The notes under the pieces were generated by a model. The model worked only from the letters and a program-made list of their open reading frames with translations. It searched no databases and was not told where the DNA came from. From positions 1-37,369 of the forward strand of contig JAHDDK010000036.1 in assembly GCA_020629375.1 (NCBI GenBank): 37,369 bases of DNA, written 5' to 3'. A program made the position numbers and the translations under genes. Shown here piece after piece: positions 22,591 to 30,215 of this stretch (positions are counted from its first letter, which is position 1; each line of letters begins with the position of its first letter). Source of the stretch: Acidimicrobiales bacterium. GTDB lineage: Bacteria > Actinomycetota > Acidimicrobiia > Acidimicrobiales > SHLQ01.

Positions 22591-23702
22591 TGGAGGCATT
22601 CCCGCTTCCAGTCCTCGGGCCGTCGGGAATCACTGGCGGGTCTCTCGTCTCGGCACCTAGCAAGTGCCTCACCTGCGACCGTCCCTGCGCCCAGATTCGC
22701 GGCGATCAGCTTGAGGCATGCAGGTACGGCTACGGAGTCCAGCGGATCGATGCCGAGCATCTCCTCGTGGGCCTTGTCGTGAGAAGTTTCAACCCATCGA
22801 ACGCAACGAAGAAGGTCGGACGCAACGCTTCCGACGACCAACGACTGACGCGAGGACAGGTCCAGCGAGCCGCGGCCTCTCTCCGCAACTCCCTCGCTGA
22901 GGTCGAAGCCGAGAGGGCGGCAAGAAGGAACGAGCAACTCGAGGCCGTTGGTCTCGAAGCGGACTTCGAAGACTTGTTGGACCGCGTGAAGTCGGACCTG
23001 GATGGCGTCGCTGGACAGCTACATGACTACCGCTCACTGGCTCTCCAGATTCGACAGAACATCGAGTCCTTCCTCGACATCGAGAGTGAAGAGCCAGCCC
23101 ACCTTCGTCCGATCCTCGACCGGGCCGCACATCAGATCGCCGCGACGTACTGGGCCTCGAGGATGATGGAGTCGAAGCTCGAGGGCGTCCGACTCCTTAC
23201 CGATCCGTCGATAATCACAATGTCACCGACTGCAAGCTCACGACTGCACGGACTCGTTCACAAATACCGGCAGATCTATCACCACGCTTGCCAGGACAAG
23301 GGCGTCGATCTCTATCTTGCTGGCGAATCGTGGGGTCAGATTCGCGGCCCGGTGCTTGCGATGGAGCAGATCCCGCTGGTGATGATCGACAACGCGTACA
23401 AGTACGCACCAACGGGTTCGGCGATCACCTGCACGCTGCGCGAGACAGAACAGGAGATCGAACTCAGCGTCACGTCACAAGGCCCAAAGCTCGAACAGCA
23501 CGAACGAAACCGGATCTTCCAGCCCGGCTATCGAGCGGAGGCAGCCAAGCGGCGCGAGACAGGACTCGGGCTGGGCCTAGCGTTGCTCCGCGTCTGCTGC
23601 GAGATCCTCAACGCCGACTGGGAGGTTCGACAGTCGGCGAGCGGCGACAGCTCCGACTCCTACGAGACGACGTTCATCGTCACGTTCGAGCGCTCGAAGT
23701 GA
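22590..23702 (+). CDS. Soluble histidine kinase-like ATPase with Cys-rich N-terminus
   Basis: A 370-aa protein without membrane segments. The N-terminus has four cysteines (C26, C29, C33, C44; KCLTCDRPC then LEAC) that could bind zinc or a cluster. A coiled coil (about 85-120) leads to a helix with H145 (QLHDYRSLALQIRQN), the likely phosphorylated histidine in a dimerisation domain. The HATPase domain has the N box at N268 (VMIDNAYKYAPTGS), a weak G1 motif (VTSQGPK) and a clear G2 (ETGLGLGLALL). Coupled to the anchored receiver upstream. Last gene before the right attachment-like site of this element, so it is probably cargo. Confidence 0.75.
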   Translation: MEAFPLPVLGPSGITGGSLVSAPSKCLTCDRPCAQIRGDQLEACRYGYGVQRIDAEHLLVGLVVRSFNPSNATKKVGRNASDDQRLTRGQVQRAAASLRNSLAEVEAERAARRNEQLEAVGLEADFEDLLDRVKSDLDGVAGQLHDYRSLALQIRQNIESFLDIESEEPAHLRPILDRAAHQIAATYWASRMMESKLEGVRLLTDPSIITMSPTASSRLHGLVHKYRQIYHHACQDKGVDLYLAGESWGQIRGPVLAMEQIPLVMIDNAYKYAPTGSAITCTLRETEQEIELSVTSQGPKLEQHERNRIFQPGYRAEAAKRRETGLGLGLALLRVCCEILNADWEVRQSASGDSSDSYETTFIVTFERSK

Positions 23703-23722
23703 CTCGCGGCCCGCAGCCGCCA

Positions 23723-23755
23723 GATTCTGATGACATCGTGATGACAAGCGACACA
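23723..23755. repeat. 33-bp dispersed repeat R, copy 3
   Basis: Identical to the copy at 9490-9522 over 33 bp. Here it is followed by AAACGGCG, a hairpin and an intact tRNA-3'-end copy, which shows its full context. Confidence 0.85.
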
Positions 23756-23763
23756 AAACGGCG

Positions 23764-23791
23764 AATCCCCGGGCTCGGGAGCCCAGGGATT
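23764..23791 (-). terminator. tRNA-type terminator hairpin
   Basis: AATCCCCGGGCTC (23764-23776) and GAGCCCAGGGATT (23779-23791) form a long stem with one mismatch. On the minus strand it follows the tRNA-3'-end copy and ends in CGCCGTTTTGTG, as in a Rho-independent terminator. Confidence 0.65.
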
Positions 23792-23805
23792 TCAAGGGTT
23801 TCATG

Positions 23806-23940
23806 TGGTGTCGGAGGGGGGACTTGAACAAACCTCCCCACGACGGGATCCAGCGTCGTCCTGCGGCAACCAGCGTCCCAGAGCGGCATCCAGCGACCGG
23901 CGAATCCGCTCGATACCGCCCCCTACTGCTCCAGGACGCC
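23806..23940. repeat. 135-bp direct repeat A: tRNA-3'-end copy plus three 20-bp iterons
   Basis: It starts with an intact 24-nt minus-strand tRNA 3' end including CCA (23806-23829; T-loop TTCAAGT). It goes on with CCAGCG boxes at exact 20-bp steps (CAGCG at 23851, 23871 and 23891, mostly GGCAWCCAGCG). The whole unit recurs at 37232-37366 with roughly 85-90% identity by eye. It looks like an integrase attachment region with arm-type sites. Confidence 0.75.
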
Positions 23941-24224
23941 GGATGCCATTAGCAAACCACTAGCAACACGACACCCCTCGCAGGTCGCGAAGGGCCCAAC
24001 CAAATTCACTGGCATGCCGCTTTGCGCTCAGCCAGAAGCGTTCCCGCGACCTCGACGCGTAGCACGACCCGCTGAGGGACCGGCCAGCTCCTCAGGCTGT
24101 CGACAGCTCCCAGACTCGGAGACCTTCGCATTGACGGAGATGAACGCCAACCTATAGTGACGGACCCGATGCCAGACATGGGGGCGCACCGAACAGTGCC
24201 AACCGGCACGCCGCCCAACCCCGA
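23941..24224. other. Intergenic stretch after repeat A
   Basis: It holds TAGCAAACCACTAGCAAC (23950-23967) then GACACCCCT, a motif that recurs as TTGCAAGACACTTGCAAC near 37022. It also holds a promoter-like TTGACG (24131-24136), 16-nt spacer, TATAGT (24153-24158) on the plus strand with no plus-strand gene after it. No gene is seen. Confidence 0.4.
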
Positions 24225-25187
24225 TCAGACCTGCATTGATTCCGTGGTGATCACCACGTCCAATCGCACCGGTCCGAATTGCGAATCGAGTTCATCGAGA
24301 AGCGATCGCCTCAGTTCGTCTCCGAATGCAGCCTCGATCTCCGACGCGGTCGGTGTGACAGTAAGCGAGACCCAGAGATGGCGGCCCATCGTGAAAACCT
24401 CTGTCGACCACCGCTCGAGCGGCCAGTCAAGCAAGCGGCTTCCGACCGCGGCATCGATCGAGGTTCTCACCTCCTCGTCGGGTCCGAACAAGAGCAGATC
24501 CCGCAGGCTCGATCGAATTGCAGCGATTGGCACCGGCAGTGAGGCAGCACACACGACGACGACCACGATCTGGTCGACGTAGGGAACGAACGGCTCGAGA
24601 ACCCCGTCCTGCAAAACGACGACCAAGACGAACGAGACTGCAATCGCAGCACTGACGATCGTGTTGACCATCCAGCTCTGTTCCTCCACTTGGATCAACG
24701 GCGTCTGGTTGCGCTTTCGCTCACGGCGGATCAGCAACCACACGACGAGATTGCCACTCACCGCCAGCGCCACGTAGACGACAACGACACCCAGGTCGAG
24801 TTCCGTGCCCCCGGTGGCGAGGACGATGAGATTGCTGATCAACACGACAATCGTCAGCGCGAGCAGGGTGAGCCCCTTTGCAAGCACGTACATCGGCTCG
24901 AGAGCAGCGAAGCCAGCGGGACGGTCAGGAGAGGCGGGACGGTCGAGGAGAGAGGTGATCCTGAGCGCAACCACGACCATCAGTGCGGTGATCAGATTGT
25001 AGGCCCCATCGAGAAGGACGGCCTGCGAGCCAGACCACACTGCGAAACTGAGCCCAAACGTCGCGAAAAGGGCAGCCCCAATCAGCGAGACTCGAATCGC
25101 TCGACGGTCCGCGGCCCGCTCGTCTGCAGATCCCTGTAGCGCCATCAGGCTGTGCTCGCCGAACTCACGGCGTCCGGGACTCGTCAT
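24225..25187 (-). CDS. CDF-superfamily membrane transporter, atypical
   Basis: About 320 aa with an N-terminal membrane domain of some six helices (RVSLIGAALFATFGLSFAVW, LLDGAYNLITALMVVVALRI, YVLAKGLTLLALTIVVLISN and on) and a C-terminal cytoplasmic domain (HLWVSLTVTPTASEIEAAFG). The order matches cation diffusion facilitators, which export Zn, Co or other divalent metals. Helix 2 keeps the Asp of the metal site (LLDGAYN), but helix 5 reads SWMVNTIVSAA, where the usual Asp is Asn, so metal transport is uncertain. The ATG at 25187 overlaps the TetR gene upstream by 23 nt; an ATG at 25145 is also possible. Probably co-regulated by that TetR protein. Confidence 0.75.
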   Translation of the reverse strand: MTSPGRREFGEHSLMALQGSADERAADRRAIRVSLIGAALFATFGLSFAVWSGSQAVLLDGAYNLITALMVVVALRITSLLDRPASPDRPAGFAALEPMYVLAKGLTLLALTIVVLISNLIVLATGGTELDLGVVVVYVALAVSGNLVVWLLIRRERKRNQTPLIQVEEQSWMVNTIVSAAIAVSFVLVVVLQDGVLEPFVPYVDQIVVVVVCAASLPVPIAAIRSSLRDLLLFGPDEEVRTSIDAAVGSRLLDWPLERWSTEVFTMGRHLWVSLTVTPTASEIEAAFGDELRRSLLDELDSQFGPVRLDVVITTESMQV

Positions 25188-25776
25188 TTGTGCGCCCGAA
25201 CAGCCCGTCCACCACAGGCTCCAGGATGGCGCATGCGTCGCTCGCACCGAGCTGGCGTATCCAGCTTCGGTGTGACATCACGTCGGCGGCCCCAACGATC
25301 GCAGCGACTGCGGACGTCACGGCCGCATCCATCGGGATAGCCGAGTTCCAGCCATCTCGGTGCGCCGCCTCAGCTTCGGATCGAACGGCGTCCATCCACT
25401 CTGAGAGCGAAGCCACCATTGCCTCCGATGGCTCTCTCCAAACCTCTGGGTGATTCATCGCCCGAAAGAGAGCGGGTTCTTCCAGTGCGAGACCGATGTA
25501 GGCGCACGCCTGCGCCCGCAGCCGCTGGAGGGGGAGCTCACCGGCCTGGCTGGCGGCATGCTTCATCCCCTCCGTGGCACGACGACAGCCTTCGATCGCC
25601 AGCGCAGCGATGAGTTCAGATCGGTCAGCGAAGTGGTTCCGAGGAGCCCCGTGCGAAACACCGAGATCGCGCGCCAGCGAGCGCAGAGACATGCCATCGA
25701 TACCGGACTCTGCGATGACGACCGACGCTCGCTCTAGAAGCGCCGCCCGCAGGTTTCCGTGGTGATAGTGGGCCAC
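25165..25776 (-). CDS. TetR-family regulator (upstream of transporter)
   Basis: A 203-aa repressor. The N-terminal HTH is HYHHGNLRAALLERASVVIA, SLRSLARDLGVSHGAPRNHF and the ADRSELIAAL helix; the rest is the helical ligand domain (LRAQACAYIGLALEEPALFR, WIRQLGASDACAIL). The GTG at 25776 is chosen over a TTG at 25788 because a TTGACA/17-nt/TTGGAT promoter ends 6 nt before it and the family motif YHHGNLR follows at once. Its 3' end overlaps the transporter gene. It is divergent from the first Rieske gene, with inverted-repeat operators between them, so it may control both directions. Confidence 0.85.
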   Translation of the reverse strand: MAHYHHGNLRAALLERASVVIAESGIDGMSLRSLARDLGVSHGAPRNHFADRSELIAALAIEGCRRATEGMKHAASQAGELPLQRLRAQACAYIGLALEEPALFRAMNHPEVWREPSEAMVASLSEWMDAVRSEAEAAHRDGWNSAIPMDAAVTSAVAAIVGAADVMSHRSWIRQLGASDACAILEPVVDGLFGRTNDESRTP

Positions 25777-25782
25777 GGGTGG

Positions 25783-25920
25783 ATCCAAGCAGTCCCGACA
25801 AATGCTGTCAATGCCTATTTTGGTGAACCCTGCCGCGACCGCACGAAAGCCAGGCGGGGTCGCCGGAGACCGGCGCGGACTCGGACAAAACTGTCAACGT
25901 CTACAAAATAGACATTGACA
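25783..25920. promoter_or_regulatory. Divergent TetR/Rieske control region
   Basis: Minus-strand promoter for tetR: TTGACA (25806-25811), 17 nt, TTGGAT (25783-25788), 6 nt, GTG. Overlapping its -35 is TGTCAATGCCTATTTTG (25806-25822). About 90 bp away a 12-5-12 palindrome, TGTCAACGTCTA and TAGACATTGACA (25892-25920), repeats the same motif and includes a plus-strand TTGACA (25915-25920). Likely operators of the TetR protein on both divergent promoters. Confidence 0.65.
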
Positions 25921-26071
25921 ACACCAGCTCCTCGTTGCTTGACTCGGCGATGGCTCGTCCCGGAACGATCTCGACCGCCAAGAGACCGTTGGCCTGCGAG
26001 TGGCCTGTTGACGTGCACGCCGAAGGTCCGTCGAGCCACCTCCCATCCCGAACCACGACCGAGGAGCACTC

Positions 26072-27253
26072 GTGCCCACAGACGAATTGAGCGAGTCGTT
26101 GACTGCGCTCGCGGCGTATCTCGACCTGACGCCCGAGACAGCGACCACCCTGCCGCCGCGGCTGTACATCTCCGATGAGGTGTACGACCGAGAGATCGAG
26201 ACGATCTGGTCGAAGACCTGGGTCTGCGTTGCGCACGAGGCTGAACTTCCCAACCCCGGCGACTTCGTCGGCCTCGAGCTGATCGGCGAGCCGATCGCCA
26301 TCATGCGCGGGCACGATCACCAGATCCGGGCCCTCTCCAGCGTTTGCCGACATCGGTTCATGCCGATCGTCGAGCAAGGCGATCGCGGCAATGCCCAACA
26401 ACTCCGCTGCCCCTACCACCGCTGGACGTATGCAACCGACGGTCGTCTCGAGGCGGCGGCCTACATGGACCGGAACAGCTGCTTCGAGATGAACGAGATC
26501 CGGCTGCCCACCTTCCAGGTGGAGACCTGGAACGGATTCATCTTCGTCAACCTCGACGACGACGCACCTCCGTTGGCGCCCCAGATGAGCGGACTCGACG
26601 CTCACTTCCGTCGCAATCGACTTGTCGAGGACTGCGCCGACTGGGTCCTCATCGACCGCTACGACAAGATCTGGGACTGCAACTGGAAAGCCTCCACCGA
26701 GAACAGTCTCGAGAGCTACCACCACATGGGCGTGCATCGGTCGTCGGTCGAGCTCTACGCACCAACGAGATCTGTGCGGGACACCATCGAGTACGGCGAG
26801 CGCCACTCGTATTACGAGGTCCCCTACGACATGAGAAACGATCTCTCCCGCTTCATGGTCGAGCAATCAGGGTGGGCGCCGGGTGACATGGGCATGGATG
26901 AGCCCACGCTCGAAATCTCCTTCACTCCCCCGACGACGGCGTTCACCGTGAGTCCCGAGAGCTTCGGCTACTACACCATGTGGCCGATCTCGAAGGACAA
27001 GACGCGGGTCTACTGCGGCGTCTTCGGTCGCCCAGGCGCGGAAGGTGAACAGCGCGCCATGACGGCCGAGTACGGGAGCTTCCTCGAGCAAGTGATGGAC
27101 GAGGACGGCTCAGCGATGCCTGGCATCCACCGCAGCCTCAGCTCACGCAAGGCGGAGGCCGGCAAGCTCTCGTGGCTCGAGGAACCGATCCTGAGGTGGT
27201 ACCAGTGGATCGCCCGCCAGATGGACGACGAATCTTCGGCTGGCCGATCGTGA
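26072..27253 (+). CDS. Rieske non-heme iron oxygenase, alpha subunit (1)
   Basis: A 393-aa oxygenase component. The Rieske [2Fe-2S] ligands are C92-x-H94 (VCRHRFMPI) and C113-x2-H116 (RCPYHRWTY). The catalytic iron site is in TENSLESYHHMGVH, with H217 and H222, preceded by the bridging acidic region. Such proteins hydroxylate or demethylate substrates using electrons from a reductase; no reductase or ferredoxin gene is in the window, so it must come from elsewhere unless the MDR protein contributes. The GTG start follows GAGGAG. First gene of a plus-strand set and 4-bp overlap with the next gene. Substrate unknown. Confidence 0.88.
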   Translation: MPTDELSESLTALAAYLDLTPETATTLPPRLYISDEVYDREIETIWSKTWVCVAHEAELPNPGDFVGLELIGEPIAIMRGHDHQIRALSSVCRHRFMPIVEQGDRGNAQQLRCPYHRWTYATDGRLEAAAYMDRNSCFEMNEIRLPTFQVETWNGFIFVNLDDDAPPLAPQMSGLDAHFRRNRLVEDCADWVLIDRYDKIWDCNWKASTENSLESYHHMGVHRSSVELYAPTRSVRDTIEYGERHSYYEVPYDMRNDLSRFMVEQSGWAPGDMGMDEPTLEISFTPPTTAFTVSPESFGYYTMWPISKDKTRVYCGVFGRPGAEGEQRAMTAEYGSFLEQVMDEDGSAMPGIHRSLSSRKAEAGKLSWLEEPILRWYQWIARQMDDESSAGRS

Positions 27254-28215
27254 CGCCACGCACCTCCATGCGGGGCCTCGCGTGGGATGCCGCAGCTCCG
27301 CACTCGGTAACACTTCGAGAAGACCTACCCGTACCGAAACCCCGGCGGGGCCAGAGTCTGATCAGGGTCACTCACTCGACGGTGAACGCCCACGAGTTCG
27401 AGGCAGCGGCCGACCCTTTCTTGCGCGCGGGGTCTTGGATTCGCGGCGCACGTGGCCCGGTGCGGACGGGGTTGGAGTTCAGCGGTCTGGTCACCAACGA
27501 CGGACCGGACTTCTCCGAGGGCGACCGCGTCATGGGTTACGTCAACATGATCTCCGGTGCCCGACCTCACGCCGACTACGTTGCGATCGACGACGGCCTG
27601 ATTGCCCCCGTCCCCACCTCCGCCACCATGGCGGAAGCATCAGCTATCCCGATGGGCGGGTTGACCGCCCTCGATGCGGTGACCAAAGCATCCCCCGGTG
27701 GGGCGGGTGACCTGCTCGTATTCGGCGCAACCGGAGGAGTAGGGCTCATGGCAATCCAGATCGCACGGTTGCTCGGCGCCACACCGGTCGCCGTGGCCTC
27801 CAAGACACACGCATGCGAACTCCGACGGCTCGGTGCTGCAGATGTCATCGACTACCGAGAGACGCCCGTCGAGTCCATGTCCGGGTCGTTCGACGGCGTC
27901 CTCGACTTCTCCAACACCAAGCGCCTTGAGGACGTTCGACACCTTCTTGCCGACGGAGCCAGGTTCATCCCAGCCGATCCGCTGCGCCGCGTCCTCGACA
28001 TCGTGCGCTCACGACACGCGAGGGCAGTCCTGGTCTACAAGGGCGATCGAAGCCGCCTCAATCAGCTCGCGATGTGGATGGACGCCGGCAGCCTCACCGC
28101 CATCGTCGACGCCGAATACCCGCTATCCCAGTGGTCAAGGGCGATCCAGCGAGCTCACACCCACGGCCGCATCGGACGCACTGTCCTTTCGATGCACGAC
28201 GACGCCCCGTCGTAG
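27250..28215 (+). CDS. MDR-family NAD(P)H-dependent oxidoreductase (zinc-free)
   Basis: A 321-aa medium-chain dehydrogenase/reductase. The N-terminal GroES-like part has PVPKPRRGQSLIRVTHSTVN, VRTGLEFSGLV and FSEGDRVMGYV. The Rossmann part has LLVFGATGGVGLMAIQIARL and LGATPVAVASKTHACELRRL. No zinc-binding cysteines are seen, as in quinone oxidoreductase and enoyl reductase types. The GTG at 27250 overlaps the Rieske stop (GTGA), so it is coupled to it. It may reduce a quinone or enone made by the oxygenase, or serve as an electron donor; both are guesses. Confidence 0.82.
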   Translation: MTPRTSMRGLAWDAAAPHSVTLREDLPVPKPRRGQSLIRVTHSTVNAHEFEAAADPFLRAGSWIRGARGPVRTGLEFSGLVTNDGPDFSEGDRVMGYVNMISGARPHADYVAIDDGLIAPVPTSATMAEASAIPMGGLTALDAVTKASPGGAGDLLVFGATGGVGLMAIQIARLLGATPVAVASKTHACELRRLGAADVIDYRETPVESMSGSFDGVLDFSNTKRLEDVRHLLADGARFIPADPLRRVLDIVRSRHARAVLVYKGDRSRLNQLAMWMDAGSLTAIVDAEYPLSQWSRAIQRAHTHGRIGRTVLSMHDDAPS

Positions 28216-28260
28216 GCAACGACACCCGTCAACGCTTCTTCGAACCAGAAAGGCAACTCC

Positions 28261-28692
28261 GTGCCACAGATGACAACCGCGCAGATCGAGGCCTTCCTCG
28301 AACCCACGCGACAAGCAACCCTGCTCCGAACCAATGCCGACGGGACTGCCAACGGTGCCACGGTGTGGTTCGACTGGGATGGCTCCTCGGTTCGCATGTT
28401 CTCGATGGCCAGCGCCCCAAAGGTGCGAGGCCTCCAACGAGACCCCCGAATCTCGCTGCTGGTCAGCAATGAGCTCCACGAACCTCCTGCGTGGGTCCGA
28501 TTCGACGGGACCGCCGTTCTGGACTGGGACGACGACACGGTCTCGCTCGCCGTCGACACGTTGGCCCCTCGTTACTGGGACCTTTCGAATCCCGAGACGG
28601 CCGCCGTTGTCGAGCAGTGGCGAGCTACTCCGAGCGACGCCATGGTGACCATTCGGCTGGAGCTGGATCGCATCGCCACCTATGCGCCATGA
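28261..28692 (+). CDS. Pyridoxamine 5'-phosphate oxidase-like (flavin/F420 split-barrel) protein
   Basis: A 143-aa split beta-barrel protein. It begins with a helix (QIEAFLEPTRQATLLRTNAD), then GATVWFDWDGSSVRMFS, and SAPKVRGLQRDPRISLLVS, the cofactor-phosphate contact region of this family, then WVRFDGTAVL. Actinobacterial members often use F420 or FMN to reduce unsaturated bonds. It sits between the MDR and second Rieske genes on the same strand with short gaps (45 and 87 bp). The GTG at 28261 follows AGAAAGG; an ATG at 28270 is possible. Confidence 0.78.
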   Translation: MPQMTTAQIEAFLEPTRQATLLRTNADGTANGATVWFDWDGSSVRMFSMASAPKVRGLQRDPRISLLVSNELHEPPAWVRFDGTAVLDWDDDTVSLAVDTLAPRYWDLSNPETAAVVEQWRATPSDAMVTIRLELDRIATYAP

Positions 28693-28779
28693 CGGTCAAC
28701 CACAGCGTCGACTTCAGACCCAACCGCCCAAAACCCCCACCTCGCTCGCTGCGGGGACAACGTCCAGAGGGAGACGAAC

Positions 28780-30030
28780 ATGAAGCATGACACGCAGGTC
28801 GAGATCCTCGAAGAGTTGCTCGAGCAGCTCGAACAGGGCAGGAATATCGATGCGGGCGTTCAGGTCCGAGCGCCCGTCGACACCTACGTCTGCCCCGAGG
28901 TTGCGGAGCGCGAGCGCGACGAGTTGTTTCGCAACCACCCGCAGCTGATCGGCCTCTCGGGCGACCTTCCGGAAACCGGTAGCTATATGACCATCGGGGA
29001 CTTCGGTATCCCGATCCTGGCCACACGGGACAAAGACGGCCATTTCCACGCGTTTCTCAACGCCTGCCGACACCGTTCGGTGCAGGTTGCGACGGACGCA
29101 CGGGGCACGAAGAACGTGTTCACCTGTCCGTTCCACATGTGGAGCTATCGCAATACCGGCGATCTCGTCAACGTCCCAGACGAAGGCGACTTCGGCGACG
29201 TCGACCGCGCATGCAACTCACTGCTCGAGCTGCCTGCAGTCGAGCGGGACGGTCTCCTCTGGATACACCCCACCGCCAATGGAGATCTCGACCTCGACGA
29301 ACTCCTCGGCAAAGACCTCGCCGGGGAGCTGGCGTCATGGGCCTTATCCGACCTCCGCTACACCGGCGAGTACGTGATCGAAAAGCGCCTGAACTGGAAG
29401 TTCGCAAACGACACGTTCGGAGAGACCTACCACTTCCAGAAGCTGCACAAGAACACGCTCGGCCAGCTCTACATCGGAAACAACCTGCATCTGCGCGAAT
29501 TCGGCCGCCACCACCGCTTCGTGACTGCCAACCATGCGATCCGCGACCTACGAGAAACGAATCAGGCCGAGTGGCTTCTCAGCCAGAACGCCTTCGTTCT
29601 CTACTACCTGTTCCCGAACGTCCAGCTACTGGTTGCGGAAGACAACGCCACGCTCGTCCGCATCTATCCGGACGCCGACGATCCCAGCCGTTCAACGACC
29701 AAGATCAGCTTCTATTTCAGCGAGGAAGCCATAGCACTCTTCTCAGCAGCAGCGGCCGACGGCGCAGGAATCGACGACGTCTACGATCGCGACGCCGTCG
29801 AAAACTCGTTTGGGCTCGATGGAATCATGGAGGTCTTCTACAGCACAGTGGAACTCGAGGACTACGAGATGGGCGAGATGCAACAGCGCGCCGCCGAGAG
29901 CGGCATCATCGACTACGTCGTCTTCGGCCGCAACGAACCAGCCCTGCACCACTTCCACCGCTCGTTTCGCGACGCACTCGGTCTACCGCCGTGCGAGATC
30001 GTGGCCGTTGCCGCAGAGGAGACGGCCTGA
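28780..30030 (+). CDS. Rieske non-heme iron oxygenase, alpha subunit (2)
   Basis: A 416-aa paralogue-type oxygenase, not a close copy of the first. Rieske ligands are C96-x-H98 (ACRHRSVQV) and C116-x2-H119 (TCPFHMWSY). The mononuclear iron site is FANDTFGETYHFQKLHKNT with H218 and H223. The N-terminus has a helix EVLEELLEQLEQG-like (residues 7-20). Like the first one, it lacks a beta subunit gene and a reductase nearby. Two different oxygenases in one set suggest two successive oxidations of one substrate or two related substrates. AGAGGGAGA precedes the ATG. Confidence 0.87.
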   Translation: MKHDTQVEILEELLEQLEQGRNIDAGVQVRAPVDTYVCPEVAERERDELFRNHPQLIGLSGDLPETGSYMTIGDFGIPILATRDKDGHFHAFLNACRHRSVQVATDARGTKNVFTCPFHMWSYRNTGDLVNVPDEGDFGDVDRACNSLLELPAVERDGLLWIHPTANGDLDLDELLGKDLAGELASWALSDLRYTGEYVIEKRLNWKFANDTFGETYHFQKLHKNTLGQLYIGNNLHLREFGRHHRFVTANHAIRDLRETNQAEWLLSQNAFVLYYLFPNVQLLVAEDNATLVRIYPDADDPSRSTTKISFYFSEEAIALFSAAAADGAGIDDVYDRDAVENSFGLDGIMEVFYSTVELEDYEMGEMQQRAAESGIIDYVVFGRNEPALHHFHRSFRDALGLPPCEIVAVAAEETA

Positions 30031-30179
30031 GGTAGGCCGTCGCCACCTTCGACGCAGTCGCGCCACGACAGCGAACGGATCGCGACGTTGCCCGCTTCCG
30101 CCCGCTGAGCCGTTGCCCCCAACTGGTCGCCACCATCTACTGCGCCGTTGCGGGATCGCCGTTCCAACCCACGAGTCGC

Positions 30180-30209
30180 TTGCTAGACAAGCGCTTGTTC
30201 AGTTAACTT
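30180..30209 (+). promoter_or_regulatory. Leaderless promoter and palindromic operator of the acyl-CoA operon
   Basis: TTGCTA (30180-30185), 18 nt, TAACTT (30204-30209), then 6 nt and the ATG. The spacer holds the perfect palindrome ACAAGCGCTTGT (30187-30198), close to the boxes of TetR regulators of acyl-CoA metabolism such as KstR2. The TetR encoded at the end of the operon (36120) is a candidate binder. Confidence 0.6.
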
Positions 30210-30215
30210 ACGGCC

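Noticed and set aside
23806..23829. Complete tRNA gene
   Set aside because: Only the T-loop, 3' stem strand and CCA are present. The sequence beyond the T-loop does not pair, and no anticodon arm exists; the same holds at 37232.
24131..24158. Promoter driving a plus-strand gene at 24157-24582
   Set aside because: The -35/-10 match is good, but the frame lies antisense to the CDF-like gene and shows no coding features. Noted only as promoter-like.
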